The translations under genes and the position numbers were made by a program. This document shows positions 8,812 to 18,122 of a stretch of DNA of 64,000 nt, piece by piece (positions within the stretch are counted from its first letter, which is position 1; each line of letters starts with the position of its first letter). Source of the DNA: Pseudoclavibacter sp. AY1F1. Lineage in GTDB: Bacteria > Actinomycetota > Actinomycetes > Actinomycetales > Microbacteriaceae. The notes under the pieces are model-generated. The model did not search any database and was not told where the DNA came from. It saw only the letters and a list, made by a program, of their open reading frames with translations. The stretch is from the NCBI RefSeq assembly GCF_002931075.1, contig NZ_PSTQ01000015.1, positions 16,576 through 80,575 of the forward strand, in the 5' to 3' direction.

Positions 8812-9365
8812 GGCAGGGTCTCCATGAGGCGAAAGTTCGGGCTGATGCCCTCCACTCTAAAAACAACTGGAACCCGCATGGGCACATCCGGGCTCCGAGC
8901 ATTCTCACCAGCAGAGTTCGTGAGCTGAGTCCCGGAGATGTCGTAGCACCCATATGACTGGATGCTAGCTAGCCCATCGGCCGCCACGACACTCTGGATC
9001 TGCAGAGAATCAACCTCCTTGTTGCCGGTCACCACGAGTCCCTCAGCAGCGAGTTCTTCGTTGCTCGTTCGGACCTGCGAAACATACTGACTGCTGGCAA
9101 TCGCTTCCAGCTCTGCGTAACTACCCGAGGTCCGCGCATCTGATTCCGCCGTTGAGGCTTTCCGCACCAGCTCTTCCACGATCGCGAGGGCTTCTTCGTT
9201 GCTCGGGAGCACTGGCGCGGCGCTTGCTGCGGCGGCAGTGCTGGGGGTCGGGGGCGACGGGGTCTCTTGGGGCGTGCATCCGCTTGCCCCTATGGCCGCG
9301 CCGAAGCTGAGCATGGCTAGCAGCACGGTACATATCGACCGTCTGCGCTTCTCCCCTGAGTGCAT
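8787..9365 (-). CDS. Putative lipoprotein, partner of the PKD protein
   Basis: A 192-residue predicted lipoprotein. After basic residues (EKRRRS) comes a hydrophobic stretch ending in GASGC, a lipobox whose Cys would be lipidated. A Pro/Thr/Ala-rich spacer and a globular domain (EEALAIVEELVRKASTAES...) follow. The mature domain resembles small uncharacterised NTF2-like lipoproteins but no family was recognised. ATG at 9365 is chosen; an in-frame TTG at 9374 is possible. It overlaps the PKD gene by 25 bp. Confidence 0.7.
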   Translation of the reverse strand: MHSGEKRRRSICTVLLAMLSFGAAIGASGCTPQETPSPPTPSTAAAASAAPVLPSNEEALAIVEELVRKASTAESDARTSGSYAELEAIASSQYVSQVRTSNEELAAEGLVVTGNKEVDSLQIQSVVAADGLASIQSYGCYDISGTQLTNSAGENARSPDVPMRVPVVFRVEGISPNFRLMETLPWSGPSSC

Positions 9366-9440
9366 GGGCGTCAAGCTAGCGTCTTCGTGAAGTCGGCGCA
9401 GAAGTTATCCACAGCTCAACCTCAGTGGGTTTGTTCTGGC

Positions 9441-9453
9441 TAGCATCGGGGCG
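9441..9453 (+). promoter_or_regulatory. -10 hexamer of a probable leaderless promoter
   Basis: TAGCAT at 9441-9446, six bases before the GTG at 9453, with no ribosome site. It matches the spacing seen before the genes at 6937, 14095 and 19538. Confidence 0.45.
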
Positions 9454-9809
9454 TGACTACTCGCAGCGAATGGATCGAGCACCGCCGCGGCGACGGCGAG
9501 CTTCTCGGTTGGATGCGCCCGGCCGGCGAGGCTTTCGTCGTGATCGACCTGCTCGGGCGTGCAATTTCCGAGCCGCTTGATTGGTTCGACGCGGAGTCCC
9601 TTCTGGAGGCGACGGGCATGAGTTACCTCGCTGACGCCTATGAGCTGCGCCTCGAGGATGGCGAGTGGACTCGCGTGCGAATCACGGAGGTGTCGGCGAG
9701 CCGCGTTCGTGTGAAGCTCGAGGACTGGGGCGACATGAAGGCGCCGACTCGCGAATACATCCTCCCGTTCCCACCGATGGGTGACCTTCGGCTCTTCGAG
9801 GGCAGCTGA
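9453..9809 (+). CDS. Conserved hypothetical protein
   Basis: A 118-residue acidic cytosolic protein with no recognised domain. It starts at a GTG directly behind a TAGCAT -10-like hexamer, so translation is probably leaderless. LEDGEWTRVRITEVSASRVRVKLEDWG suggests a small beta-rich fold. G/C-biased third positions and typical codon use support a real gene. It stands alone, divergent from the lipoprotein gene. Confidence 0.7.
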   Translation: MTTRSEWIEHRRGDGELLGWMRPAGEAFVVIDLLGRAISEPLDWFDAESLLEATGMSYLADAYELRLEDGEWTRVRITEVSASRVRVKLEDWGDMKAPTREYILPFPPMGDLRLFEGS

Positions 9810-9825
9810 CGCTCCGCCGAGCTGA

Positions 9826-10998
<1,173 letters not shown>

Positions 10999-11167
10999 AG
11001 GGCGGGTCGTTCCGGGCCGGGTGCGCAGTTCAGTTGCGAGTTGCGCTCCCGACCCTCCGTCGGTTCTGCCGAGCCCGCCTGTCGCCCTGAAGGGGCGAAC
11101 GGCGAGCGCACTGTGCCGTTGCCGTATTGGGTGGCGTCTCCAGTGACCGGCCCAACTCAACGGTGCA

Positions 11168-11331
11168 GGTTCTGAGTTCGTCGGCTCTGCTCGACTTCCG
11201 CGGTTCCGAGTCCGGCGGCTCCACTCGCGTTCCGCGGTTCTGAGTTCGTCAGCCCACTCGCGTTCCGCGGTACCGAGTCCGGTGGCTTTACTCGCGTTCT
11301 GCGGTTTCAGGTTCTGCGGTTCCACTCTGGG
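11168..11331. repeat. 34-bp tandem repeat, four full copies plus one partial
   Basis: Units begin GGTTC(C/T)GAGT(C/T)CG and end ACTCGCGTTCCGC at 11168, 11202, 11236 (33 bp), 11269 and 11303 (partial). The last partial unit contains the stop of the HNH gene, so the array extends from its 3' end. 10999-11167 holds nothing else that can be supported. Confidence 0.8.
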
Positions 11332-12872
11332 CGAGGGGCATCGATGCGCTCAGGCATGCGGCGGCGCGGGGTCCGGCGTCGGACGTGGTGGGCGACGCTC
11401 GCCACGACTCTCCACCTGCCATCGGGACGGAGGATGAGGGTGAGTCTGCCGCGGTGGACTTCGTGGTGGTGGAAGGAGCACAGCAGGATGCCGTCTTTCA
11501 CGTCGGTTGGTCCGCCTTCGCTCCAGGGCACGGCGTGGTGTGTTTCGCACCAGCGTGCTGGCGCTCGGCAGCCGGGAGCTCGGCAGTGTCGGTCTCTGAC
11601 GAAGATCGCCCGCCGCTGGCCCGTCGTGAAGAGTCGTCGGCGCCTGCCGAGGTCGAGGATCTCCCCATTCGAGCCCCGGACTGCGACGCGGATGAACCCG
11701 TCGCACATGACTTTCGCGGCGAATGACGCCGGGACGGGTTCGCCGGTGTGCTCGAAGTGGGACACGTCCTCGGGACGCGCAGGGTTTCCCTCGAGCCCAG
11801 CCTCGGTGGTCACGACGACGAGCGTGGGCGCTTCCCCGCCGATGCGGGGCGCGTCGGTCGATTCGGCGTAGGACGTCAGAATCGAGGCGAGCGCGTCCAT
11901 GCGCCGCTGCGGCTGCGTGCGCAGATCCTCCAATGGGGCCTCGGCGTCACCGTGCTCGTGGTTGTCGTCGTCGCTGCGAGGGTCGTCGCCGTCGCCGTCG
12001 TTGGCGGCGGCGGAGTCAGCGCCCGCGTCAGCGCCGGCGTCGTCGCTGTCGAGGGGCGCGCCGTCCGTGCCGAGGGCCGCGGCGTGCGGCTCCCCGCAAC
12101 TCGTCGCCGCGGGGAACTCCACCGCCCGGCGAGGCGAGAGGAGCGCGTCAATATCCAAGATCAGCTGCTCACCCTGCTCCGGCGTCGCGACGAACTTGCC
12201 CGTGATCGCCCCATCAGCGCGCCGCGACCACCACAAACCCCGCTCCGCCGCGATCTTCTCCGACCGCGGCTCGTCACCATCCGGATCCAGGTACGACACC
12301 CACATCGCGGCCTGCACCTCCAGCACCTTCGGCACCGCCGGCTGCTCATCCTCCGGGTTCACCCCACACGCCGACGCCACCAGCTCCGCCTCGGCCAGCG
12401 CGAGATCATCGACGTCGACGCGGTCACGCGTGTGCTCAAGACCCTTCGTGATCGCGGCCGCCTGCGCCACCGACATCACCCCCGACGAAACCGCCCGGGA
12501 CACCGCTGCGAACTTCGCGGGGATCGGCTCCCCCGTCATCCCCATCCGCTCCCGCGTCACGGAAGCCACCTTGACGAGCGTGTTCGCCTCGAACAGCTTC
12601 ACGCCGAGCACCTGCTCAACCATGCCGGCCAAATCCCGAAACCCCGCCTTGCGTGCGACCGTCTCCGACCGCGGCGACTCATCCTCCCGCCGGAGCATCT
12701 CGGCAGCCACTTCCACCAACGCCGCATCCAACACCCGCCGACGAGCCGCCAACTCGTGCAGCACGACCACGATCTCCGCGTCAGGAACTCCGGAAAGTTG
12801 GGTTCGAGCCTCGAGGAGCGCATCCACAACAGCCGTCTCACGAGACGAACTTCTGAATGACTCCGATGCCAC
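11307..12872 (-). CDS. DUF222 and HNH endonuclease domain protein (13E12-repeat family)
   Basis: A 521-residue protein. Residues 20-260 form DUF222 (VVLHELAARRRVLDAALVEVAAEM...AITGKFVATPEQGEQL), then comes an Asp/Ala-rich acidic linker (about 285-325), and the C-terminus carries an HNH nuclease motif: CRAPGCRAPARWCETHHAVPW followed by GILLCSFHHHEVH. Actinobacteria often carry several copies with unknown biology, thought by some to be mobile-like. The GTG at 12872 has GGGGGAGG five bases upstream; the open frame runs further without a signal. Its 3' end lies in a tandem repeat. Confidence 0.88.
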   Translation of the reverse strand: MASESFRSSSRETAVVDALLEARTQLSGVPDAEIVVVLHELAARRRVLDAALVEVAAEMLRREDESPRSETVARKAGFRDLAGMVEQVLGVKLFEANTLVKVASVTRERMGMTGEPIPAKFAAVSRAVSSGVMSVAQAAAITKGLEHTRDRVDVDDLALAEAELVASACGVNPEDEQPAVPKVLEVQAAMWVSYLDPDGDEPRSEKIAAERGLWWSRRADGAITGKFVATPEQGEQLILDIDALLSPRRAVEFPAATSCGEPHAAALGTDGAPLDSDDAGADAGADSAAANDGDGDDPRSDDDNHEHGDAEAPLEDLRTQPQRRMDALASILTSYAESTDAPRIGGEAPTLVVVTTEAGLEGNPARPEDVSHFEHTGEPVPASFAAKVMCDGFIRVAVRGSNGEILDLGRRRRLFTTGQRRAIFVRDRHCRAPGCRAPARWCETHHAVPWSEGGPTDVKDGILLCSFHHHEVHRGRLTLILRPDGRWRVVASVAHHVRRRTPRRRMPERIDAPRPEWNRRT

Positions 12873-13159
12873 GGTAACCTCCCCCAAGATCACCACCAGC
12901 CTAGCACTCGACCGGGTCAACAACTAGTCCTAGACCAGGCTTTTTCCGCGCATTTAGTATTTAAATTCGACCCAGCTGCGATACGCGTGAAACCCCAGAT
13001 GGGCAGAGTAAATCCGCTCCGCCACACCCAGGCCCGCACACCAGTCACATATCAAAGATCTAAAGGGACTGAATCGACTTCGGAGCCAATCAGACAGCCG
13101 GCCGCCAATCAGCGGTCGACGGCCAACCGCCAGTCAGCAGCCAGCGGCCGCCCCACCCC
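12873..13159. other. Intergenic stretch, no gene
   Basis: Between the HNH gene and the TrpB2 pseudogene. It has a short A+T-rich patch near 12950-12965 and loose direct repeats of a CAATCAGCGG-like word at about 13085-13145. No start with a ribosome site and no coding bias were seen. Confidence 0.5.
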
Positions 13160-14062
13160 TTACACGTACTGCGCGTACGCCGGCAGGTCGAGCACGCCGT
13201 TGCCGGAGAGCCCGAGGACGATGACTTCTCCGTCGGCCGCCTGGCGCGCGTGCGCGATCGCGCCGGCGACCGCGTGCGTCGACCGCGTGCGTCGACTCGG
13301 GTGCCGGAATAATGCCTCCGCTGCGCGCGAAGAGCAGGCCGGCTTCGAATGCGTCGTCCTGCTCGATCGCGATGGCGTCCATGAGGCCGAGGTTCACGGC
13401 GTGCGACACCATGGGAGACGTGCCGTGGTAGCGGAGGCCTCCGGCGTGGATGGACGGCGGCACGAAGTCCTTGCCGAGGGTGTGCATCTTGAGCAGGGGC
13501 GTGAGCCCTGCGACGTCTCCGAAGTCGTAGCGGTACTCGCCCTGCGTGAGCGACGACGGGCAGGCCGCGGGCTCGCAGGCGACGAGGCGGGTCTTGGTGC
13601 CCTCGCGTAGGCGTCCGAGGAATGGGAAGGTGAGGCCGGCGAGGTTCGATCCGCCGCCGGCGCAGCCGAAGATCACGTCGGGCACGGCGTCGCCGGCTTC
13701 CGCGAGTTGCTGCATCGCTTCCTGGCCGATGACTGACTGGTGCAGCATGACGTGGTTGAGCACGCTGCCGAGCGCGTAGTGCGCGTTCGGGTCCTGGGCG
13801 GCGACCTCGACGGCTTCGCTGATGGCCATGCCAAGTGACCCCGTTGTGTTCGGGTCCTTCGCGAGCATCGCTCGTCCAGCTTCCGTGAGGTCGGAGGGCG
13901 ACGGATGGCAGACGCCGCCGTACACCTCCATCTGCGCCTTGCGGTACGGCTTGGAGTCGTAGGAGGCGCGCACCTGCCACACCTCGACCTCGAGCCCCAG
14001 CAGCGCGCCGGCGAATGAGAGGGAGGCGCCCGCGATAGTAGCGGACGCGGTCAGCCTGCTCC
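13160..14062 (-). pseudogene. TrpB2-like PLP enzyme, 5'-truncated and frameshifted
   Basis: The minus strand encodes the C-terminal two-thirds of a tryptophan-synthase beta-2-like protein: ALLGLEVEVWQVRASYDSKP, CHPSPSDLTEAGRAMLAKDP, FGCAGGGSNLAGLTFPFL, VACEPAACPSS and FARSGGIIPAPESTHAV. Upstream of 14062 the frame reaches a TAG with no start codon, so about 150 N-terminal residues, including the PLP-binding Lys, are gone. Near the C-terminus 13 bp (GACCGCGTGCGTC) are duplicated in tandem at 13268-13280 and 13281-13293. Removing one copy restores the expected ending ...LDLPAYAQYV. Both lesions make it non-functional as a TrpB. It abuts sixA head to head. Confidence 0.88.
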
Positions 14063-14082
14063 GCGTTGCCCTCCGCGTTCTC

Positions 14083-14095
14083 TAGGCTGGCCTCA
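14083..14095 (+). promoter_or_regulatory. -10 hexamer of a probable leaderless promoter (sixA)
   Basis: TAGGCT at 14083-14088, six bases before the ATG at 14095, with no ribosome site between. Confidence 0.45.
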
Positions 14096-14586
14096 TGCCC
14101 CGCACTCTGATCCTGCTCCGCCACGCAAAAGCCGAGCATCCGATGACGATCGATGACCGCCAGCGTTCGCTCGCCGATCGCGGCGTTCGCGAGGCTGCTG
14201 AGGCCGGAGACTGGCTGCGCGAGCACGCCCCGAAGGTCGACAAAGTGCTCTGCTCCCCCGCTGCGCGCACGCGGCAGACGCTGGAGACCGCCGAGATCCT
14301 GGCCCCGGCCGAGTTCCCGAGCGTCCTCTACATGGGCGGCGAGGACGACTACCTCGAGCAGGTCAAAGAGACCGACGCCGAGGTGCAGACGCTGCTGGTC
14401 ATCGGCCACGAGCCGACCGTGTCCGGCACGGCGATCGCACTGGCCTCGGATAAGGACTCCGAGCTGGCTCTCGAGATCCGCCACGGCTACCCGACTTCAG
14501 GCATCACGGTGCTGACATTCCACGGCGAGTGGGATGCGCTGCGCTGGAACTCCGCGAACATCACGGCGTTCCACGCTCCCCGCTAG
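14095..14586 (+). CDS. sixA: SixA-type phosphohistidine phosphatase
   Basis: A 163-residue histidine phosphatase. TLILLRHAKAEH holds the RH catalytic motif; CSPAARTRQT and LLVIGHEPTV (second catalytic His) complete the fold. SixA proteins dephosphorylate phosphohistidine on signalling or phosphotransfer proteins. The partner is not visible here. It is probably leaderless and flanked by the TrpB2 ruin and a convergent antiporter gene. Confidence 0.9.
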   Translation: MPRTLILLRHAKAEHPMTIDDRQRSLADRGVREAAEAGDWLREHAPKVDKVLCSPAARTRQTLETAEILAPAEFPSVLYMGGEDDYLEQVKETDAEVQTLLVIGHEPTVSGTAIALASDKDSELALEIRHGYPTSGITVLTFHGEWDALRWNSANITAFHAPR

Positions 14587-14607
14587 GAACTCGCTGACGG
14601 CGCGCGC

Positions 14608-14671
14608 TCGCATCCACACGAGATACGCACCCTCGTTCGTCAATGAAGATGCGTCCGCCGCGTGGATGCGA
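14608..14671. terminator. Inverted repeat between convergent sixA and antiporter genes
   Basis: TCGCATCCAC (14608-14617) pairs with GTGGATGCGA (14662-14671) across a 44-bp loop. By position it could terminate both genes, but it lacks a U-tract, so this is tentative. Confidence 0.3.
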
Positions 14672-14709
14672 CTCAGAGCTCAGGATGCGCATCCACTTTG
14701 GGCAGCCCG

Positions 14710-15894
14710 CTAGAACTCCGCGGCCAGGTCCCGCCGTGCATCCGCTGGCCGAAGTGCCATGCCGATGATCGGGAAGAGCAGCACGGAGAGCATCCCGGCC
14801 CCGACCAGCGACGAGGCGAGGGCCGGCTCGAGCACTTTCTCGTCGACGCCGATGGCCGTGACGGCGACGATGATGGGCAGCGCCGTCGAGCTGAGCAGTC
14901 CGAGGCTCGCCCGCTCTCGCACCGCGGCCCCCTTGGGCGCGACGAGCTGCGCGGGTACTCCCCTGATGAGCAGCAGCAGCGCGAGGAACACGGGCAGCAG
15001 GATGAGCGCCTGGGTGCTCCCGAGGAGCGCGTCGAGGTTGAACGTGACCCCGGTGTAGATGAAGAAGAGCGGCACGAGGAACCCGAACGCGATCGCCTCG
15101 ATCTTGCTCTCGACCTGCTCCCGGTCTGATTCCGGGGCGCTGCGCATGATGATCTGCCACATGACGCCGGCCGCGAAGGCGCCGAGCAGGATGTCGAGGT
15201 CGAGGACCGCGCTGAGCGCGACGAGGCAGGCGAGCGTGAAGATGACCACCCGCACCGCGAACTGCCCGGACGTGTGGAGGCTCGCGCTGACCAGCCGGTG
15301 CAGGTGCCCGTGCTGCATGCGCACGGCGACGAGGATCGCGACCCCAGTGATGACAACGAACAGCGCGAGCACAAGCGCTGAGACGCCGGGCGAGCGCGTG
15401 CCGAGGAAGACGGAGATAGCGACCAGCGGTCCGAACTCTCCGACGGCCCCCATCGCCGTGGTCGCCCTGCCGAACGGGGAGCCGAGCTCGCCGGCGTCGC
15501 GGAGGATGGGGATGAGCGTGCCGAGGGCCGTCGAGCTGAGGGCGATCGCGATGATAACTGCCGCCTCGCCTGGCGCGATGAGGAACCCGGCGGCGAGCCC
15601 CATGGCGAGGCTCACGACCCACGCCATCGACGCCCGGCCGAGCACTGTGCCGCCGAGGCTGCGGAAGCGGATCTCGTTGCCTGCCACGAAGAAGAGGGCC
15701 GCGAGGCCGAACTCGGAGAGCCAGTCGAGCAGCTCGGACTTGTCGACCCAGCCGAGCAGGCTGGGCCCGATGGCGATGCCGAGCAGGAGCTCGAACACGA
15801 CGATGGGCACCTTGACCCAGAGCGAGATGCTGCGCGCGAAGAGGGGAGCCAGCACTGCGAGGGCCGGGATGAGGAAGATCCCGGGTTCGGACAC
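14710..15894 (-). CDS. Cation:proton antiporter (CPA2/KefB-like)
   Basis: A 394-residue polytopic membrane protein with about 11-12 hydrophobic segments, from IFLIPALAVLAPLFAR to MLSVLLFPIIGMAL. GFGLAALFFVAGNEI-type and SSTALGTLIPILRDAGEL stretches match the Na+/H+ or K+/H+ exchanger fold. There is no cytosolic NAD-binding RCK domain, unlike KefB/KefC. It should exchange Na+ or K+ for protons. The GTG start gives MSEPGIFL. Converges with sixA. Confidence 0.87.
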   Translation of the reverse strand: MSEPGIFLIPALAVLAPLFARSISLWVKVPIVVFELLLGIAIGPSLLGWVDKSELLDWLSEFGLAALFFVAGNEIRFRSLGGTVLGRASMAWVVSLAMGLAAGFLIAPGEAAVIIAIALSSTALGTLIPILRDAGELGSPFGRATTAMGAVGEFGPLVAISVFLGTRSPGVSALVLALFVVITGVAILVAVRMQHGHLHRLVSASLHTSGQFAVRVVIFTLACLVALSAVLDLDILLGAFAAGVMWQIIMRSAPESDREQVESKIEAIAFGFLVPLFFIYTGVTFNLDALLGSTQALILLPVFLALLLLIRGVPAQLVAPKGAAVRERASLGLLSSTALPIIVAVTAIGVDEKVLEPALASSLVGAGMLSVLLFPIIGMALRPADARRDLAAEF

Positions 15895-15977
15895 GCGCTC
15901 AGAGTAACAGCGGGTGCGCGTAGCGTGAGCGAGTCTGTCCGAGTTGAGAGCTTGGCCACGAGAACTGGAGCGGATGC

Positions 15978-16709
15978 ATGAAGCTGCACACGATCACGAT
16001 GGGTGACGGTCCGAAGAAGGTCGCGCTGGTGCATGGCATCGGGGCGAGCGCCGAGCTCTGGGGGTCGCTCGCGGAGCGCATCGCGGAGTCCGGCGAGTAC
16101 ACGGCGATCGCCGTCGATCTGCGGGGGCACGGCGAGAGTCCGCGGGCGCAGAGCTACCGCCTCGACGAGTTCGTGGACGACCTGTGCGAGACGCTACCGG
16201 GCGACCTGCACAGCGCGGTCGGGCACTCGCTTGGCGGGGCGCTGCTCGTTCGGGCTGTGCCGCGCCTCCTGCCCGAACGCGCGGTCTACCTCGATCCTGG
16301 TTTCAAGCTCGGGCTGCCAAGCGAGGGTGCCGGGGCGCGCGTCTTCTGGGCCCTCTCCGGTGTCACGCTCCCGCTTGTCATGTTGGCGAGCGCCGCGACG
16401 GGCACGGGCGACACGAAGCGCTACTCGGCCGAGACGCGCATCCTCGACAAGCGGGCGAAGCAGCGCTTCGACAAGAAGATGACCGTCGGCATCTTCGACC
16501 AGATCGCGCATGCGCCCTACGCGCCGACTGCTCCGGTCGTCCAGTCGACGCTGGTCCTCTCGTCGGAGGGCGAGGCCGTCGCCCCGGCACCGATCCCCGC
16601 CGAGCTCGAGGCGCTGGGCTGGGATGTGCGGCATCTGCCGGAAGTCGGGCATCCGTTCTGGCTGCACGACGCCGATGCGACGTTCGGGGCGATCTGCGAC
16701 GTGCTCTGA
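15978..16709 (+). CDS. Alpha/beta hydrolase
   Basis: A 243-residue small alpha/beta hydrolase: ALVHGIGASAELW (oxyanion loop), IAVDLRGHGES, nucleophile elbow GHSLGG, and a terminal His in EVGHPFWLHD. Lipase/esterase or C-C hydrolase; substrate unknown. The ATG at 15978 has GGAG about nine bases upstream. No signal peptide is present, so it should be cytosolic. Confidence 0.87.
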   Translation: MKLHTITMGDGPKKVALVHGIGASAELWGSLAERIAESGEYTAIAVDLRGHGESPRAQSYRLDEFVDDLCETLPGDLHSAVGHSLGGALLVRAVPRLLPERAVYLDPGFKLGLPSEGAGARVFWALSGVTLPLVMLASAATGTGDTKRYSAETRILDKRAKQRFDKKMTVGIFDQIAHAPYAPTAPVVQSTLVLSSEGEAVAPAPIPAELEALGWDVRHLPEVGHPFWLHDADATFGAICDVL

Positions 16710-16802
16710 GCAGGAGAAGCGCGGATGCACGCGGGCAGTTCTCCCCCGCGCCGTCACGCGCCGCTCCCCTAGGCTGGGCGGCAAATCGATCGAGGAGTGC
16801 GC

Positions 16803-17369
16803 ATGCTGTCCGTCGAATATCCGAGAGATGTCATCTTCACTGCGTCCTTGTTCGGCTTCGCGACGTTCGTCTGGGCGGGGTGGGCGCAGGAGCGCCCCAG
16901 GCACTGGGCGTGGCGCATCGTCTTTGGCGTGCTGGGCCTCGCGGGGGTCGCCCTCGTCGGCATCACCTTGCCGACCGCGATCAAGAACTGGTCAAGCGCG
17001 ACGGCCCTGCGGGTCGATTCGGTGCCGTTCACGATCTACATCGCCATGGTCGCGGTCGAGGTCGTCGGCGGCATCATCGCGGCGATCGTCCTCCTGCGCC
17101 GCAAGAAGGGCGAGCTCATGGCGCCGGTCATGCTCCTCATTGTGGGGTTGCACTGGGTGCCCATGATCTGGGTGTTCGAGCAGCCGTTCCTCGCCCCGGT
17201 CTCGATCTGGGCGATCGCCGTCGCGATCGTCACGTTCTTCCTTCCCAGTGAGAAGCAGGCGCCGAGCTTCTGGTGCGGAATCCTCGGCGCTCCGGTGTTC
17301 CTCGTCACGGGCGTTATCTTCGCGATCGTTGGACTCAACGAGTTCGCGAGCATGACCTGCGCGTGCTGA
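16803..17369 (+). CDS. Uncharacterised membrane protein
   Basis: A 188-residue protein with about six hydrophobic helices (for example IVFGVLGLAGVALVGITLP, FTIYIAMVAVEVVGGIIAAIVL, AIAVAIVTFFLP) and a Cys-rich end (MTCAC). No family was recognised. GAGGAG sits five bases before the ATG at 16803, preferred over a GTG at 16797 that would overlap that site. A TAGGCT -10-like word lies about 30 bp upstream. Confidence 0.75.
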   Translation: MLSVEYPRDVIFTASLFGFATFVWAGWAQERPRHWAWRIVFGVLGLAGVALVGITLPTAIKNWSSATALRVDSVPFTIYIAMVAVEVVGGIIAAIVLLRRKKGELMAPVMLLIVGLHWVPMIWVFEQPFLAPVSIWAIAVAIVTFFLPSEKQAPSFWCGILGAPVFLVTGVIFAIVGLNEFASMTCAC

Positions 17370-17445
17370 TCGCGGCGCGAGCATCCGGTGACTTCCCGTT
17401 CACGGCGCCCGGATCTCCTCCGCGCCTGACCTAGCATCAGCCCTC

Positions 17446-18009
17446 ATGGACTTCCTCCCGATCTTCGCGATGGCACTGGTCTTCGCCGTCCTCGGCGTCT
17501 GGCAGGCCGGCTGGCCCGCATCCGCGGCGTCGACGGGTCAACGGTGGATGTTCCGCGACCGCGAACCCAACTGGAGTGACGCCTACCTCGGCTACTTCAG
17601 GTTCGGCGGCGTCGTCTGGTGCCTGCTGGCGATCGGGGCGACCGTTATGGCCGTCTCGTTCACGTACCGGGCGACGCTCGCCGAGCGGTGCGAGCTGGAG
17701 CTCAAGCCTGCACTGGATGCGAACCGCAGCGCCGAGGGCTGGTCCGGCTCGGCCATGCAGTCGTTCGCGGACGAGCACGAGCTGACCCTGAAGACGGACA
17801 CCTCGAAGGTCGATCTGCCGGAGCTGCCCGACTACGGCTCCATCTACGGACTCGACACGGAGGCGCCCGCGAAGCCGACGCCGCTGGTCACGACGACGTA
17901 CACGTTCTCGACGATGGGCACCCCTGTGTTGGAGGCATCGGTGCAGACGGGTGGGTACGAGTCGTCGAAGCGCGACTTCGGGCCAGACCCGGCTGTCTGC
18001 ATGCCCTGA
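17446..18009 (+). CDS. Uncharacterised two-helix membrane protein
   Basis: A 187-residue protein with transmembrane helices at about 4-20 and 50-70 and an extracellular-type C-terminal domain. REPNWSDAYLGYFRFGGVVWC resembles the DUF6199-like set but assignment is uncertain. TAGCAT eight bases before the ATG and no ribosome site suggest leaderless expression. No operon partner. Confidence 0.75.
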   Translation: MDFLPIFAMALVFAVLGVWQAGWPASAASTGQRWMFRDREPNWSDAYLGYFRFGGVVWCLLAIGATVMAVSFTYRATLAERCELELKPALDANRSAEGWSGSAMQSFADEHELTLKTDTSKVDLPELPDYGSIYGLDTEAPAKPTPLVTTTYTFSTMGTPVLEASVQTGGYESSKRDFGPDPAVCMP

Positions 18010-18122
18010 GTGGTGCATCCGCTGCCCCTTCTCGGCGGCAGAATCCGCGACTTGTTAACCTGGTGGTCAGTAGAGCGTCATACGTAACTCGACCAGACAT
18101 ACAGAACCAGGGAAAACAGAAC

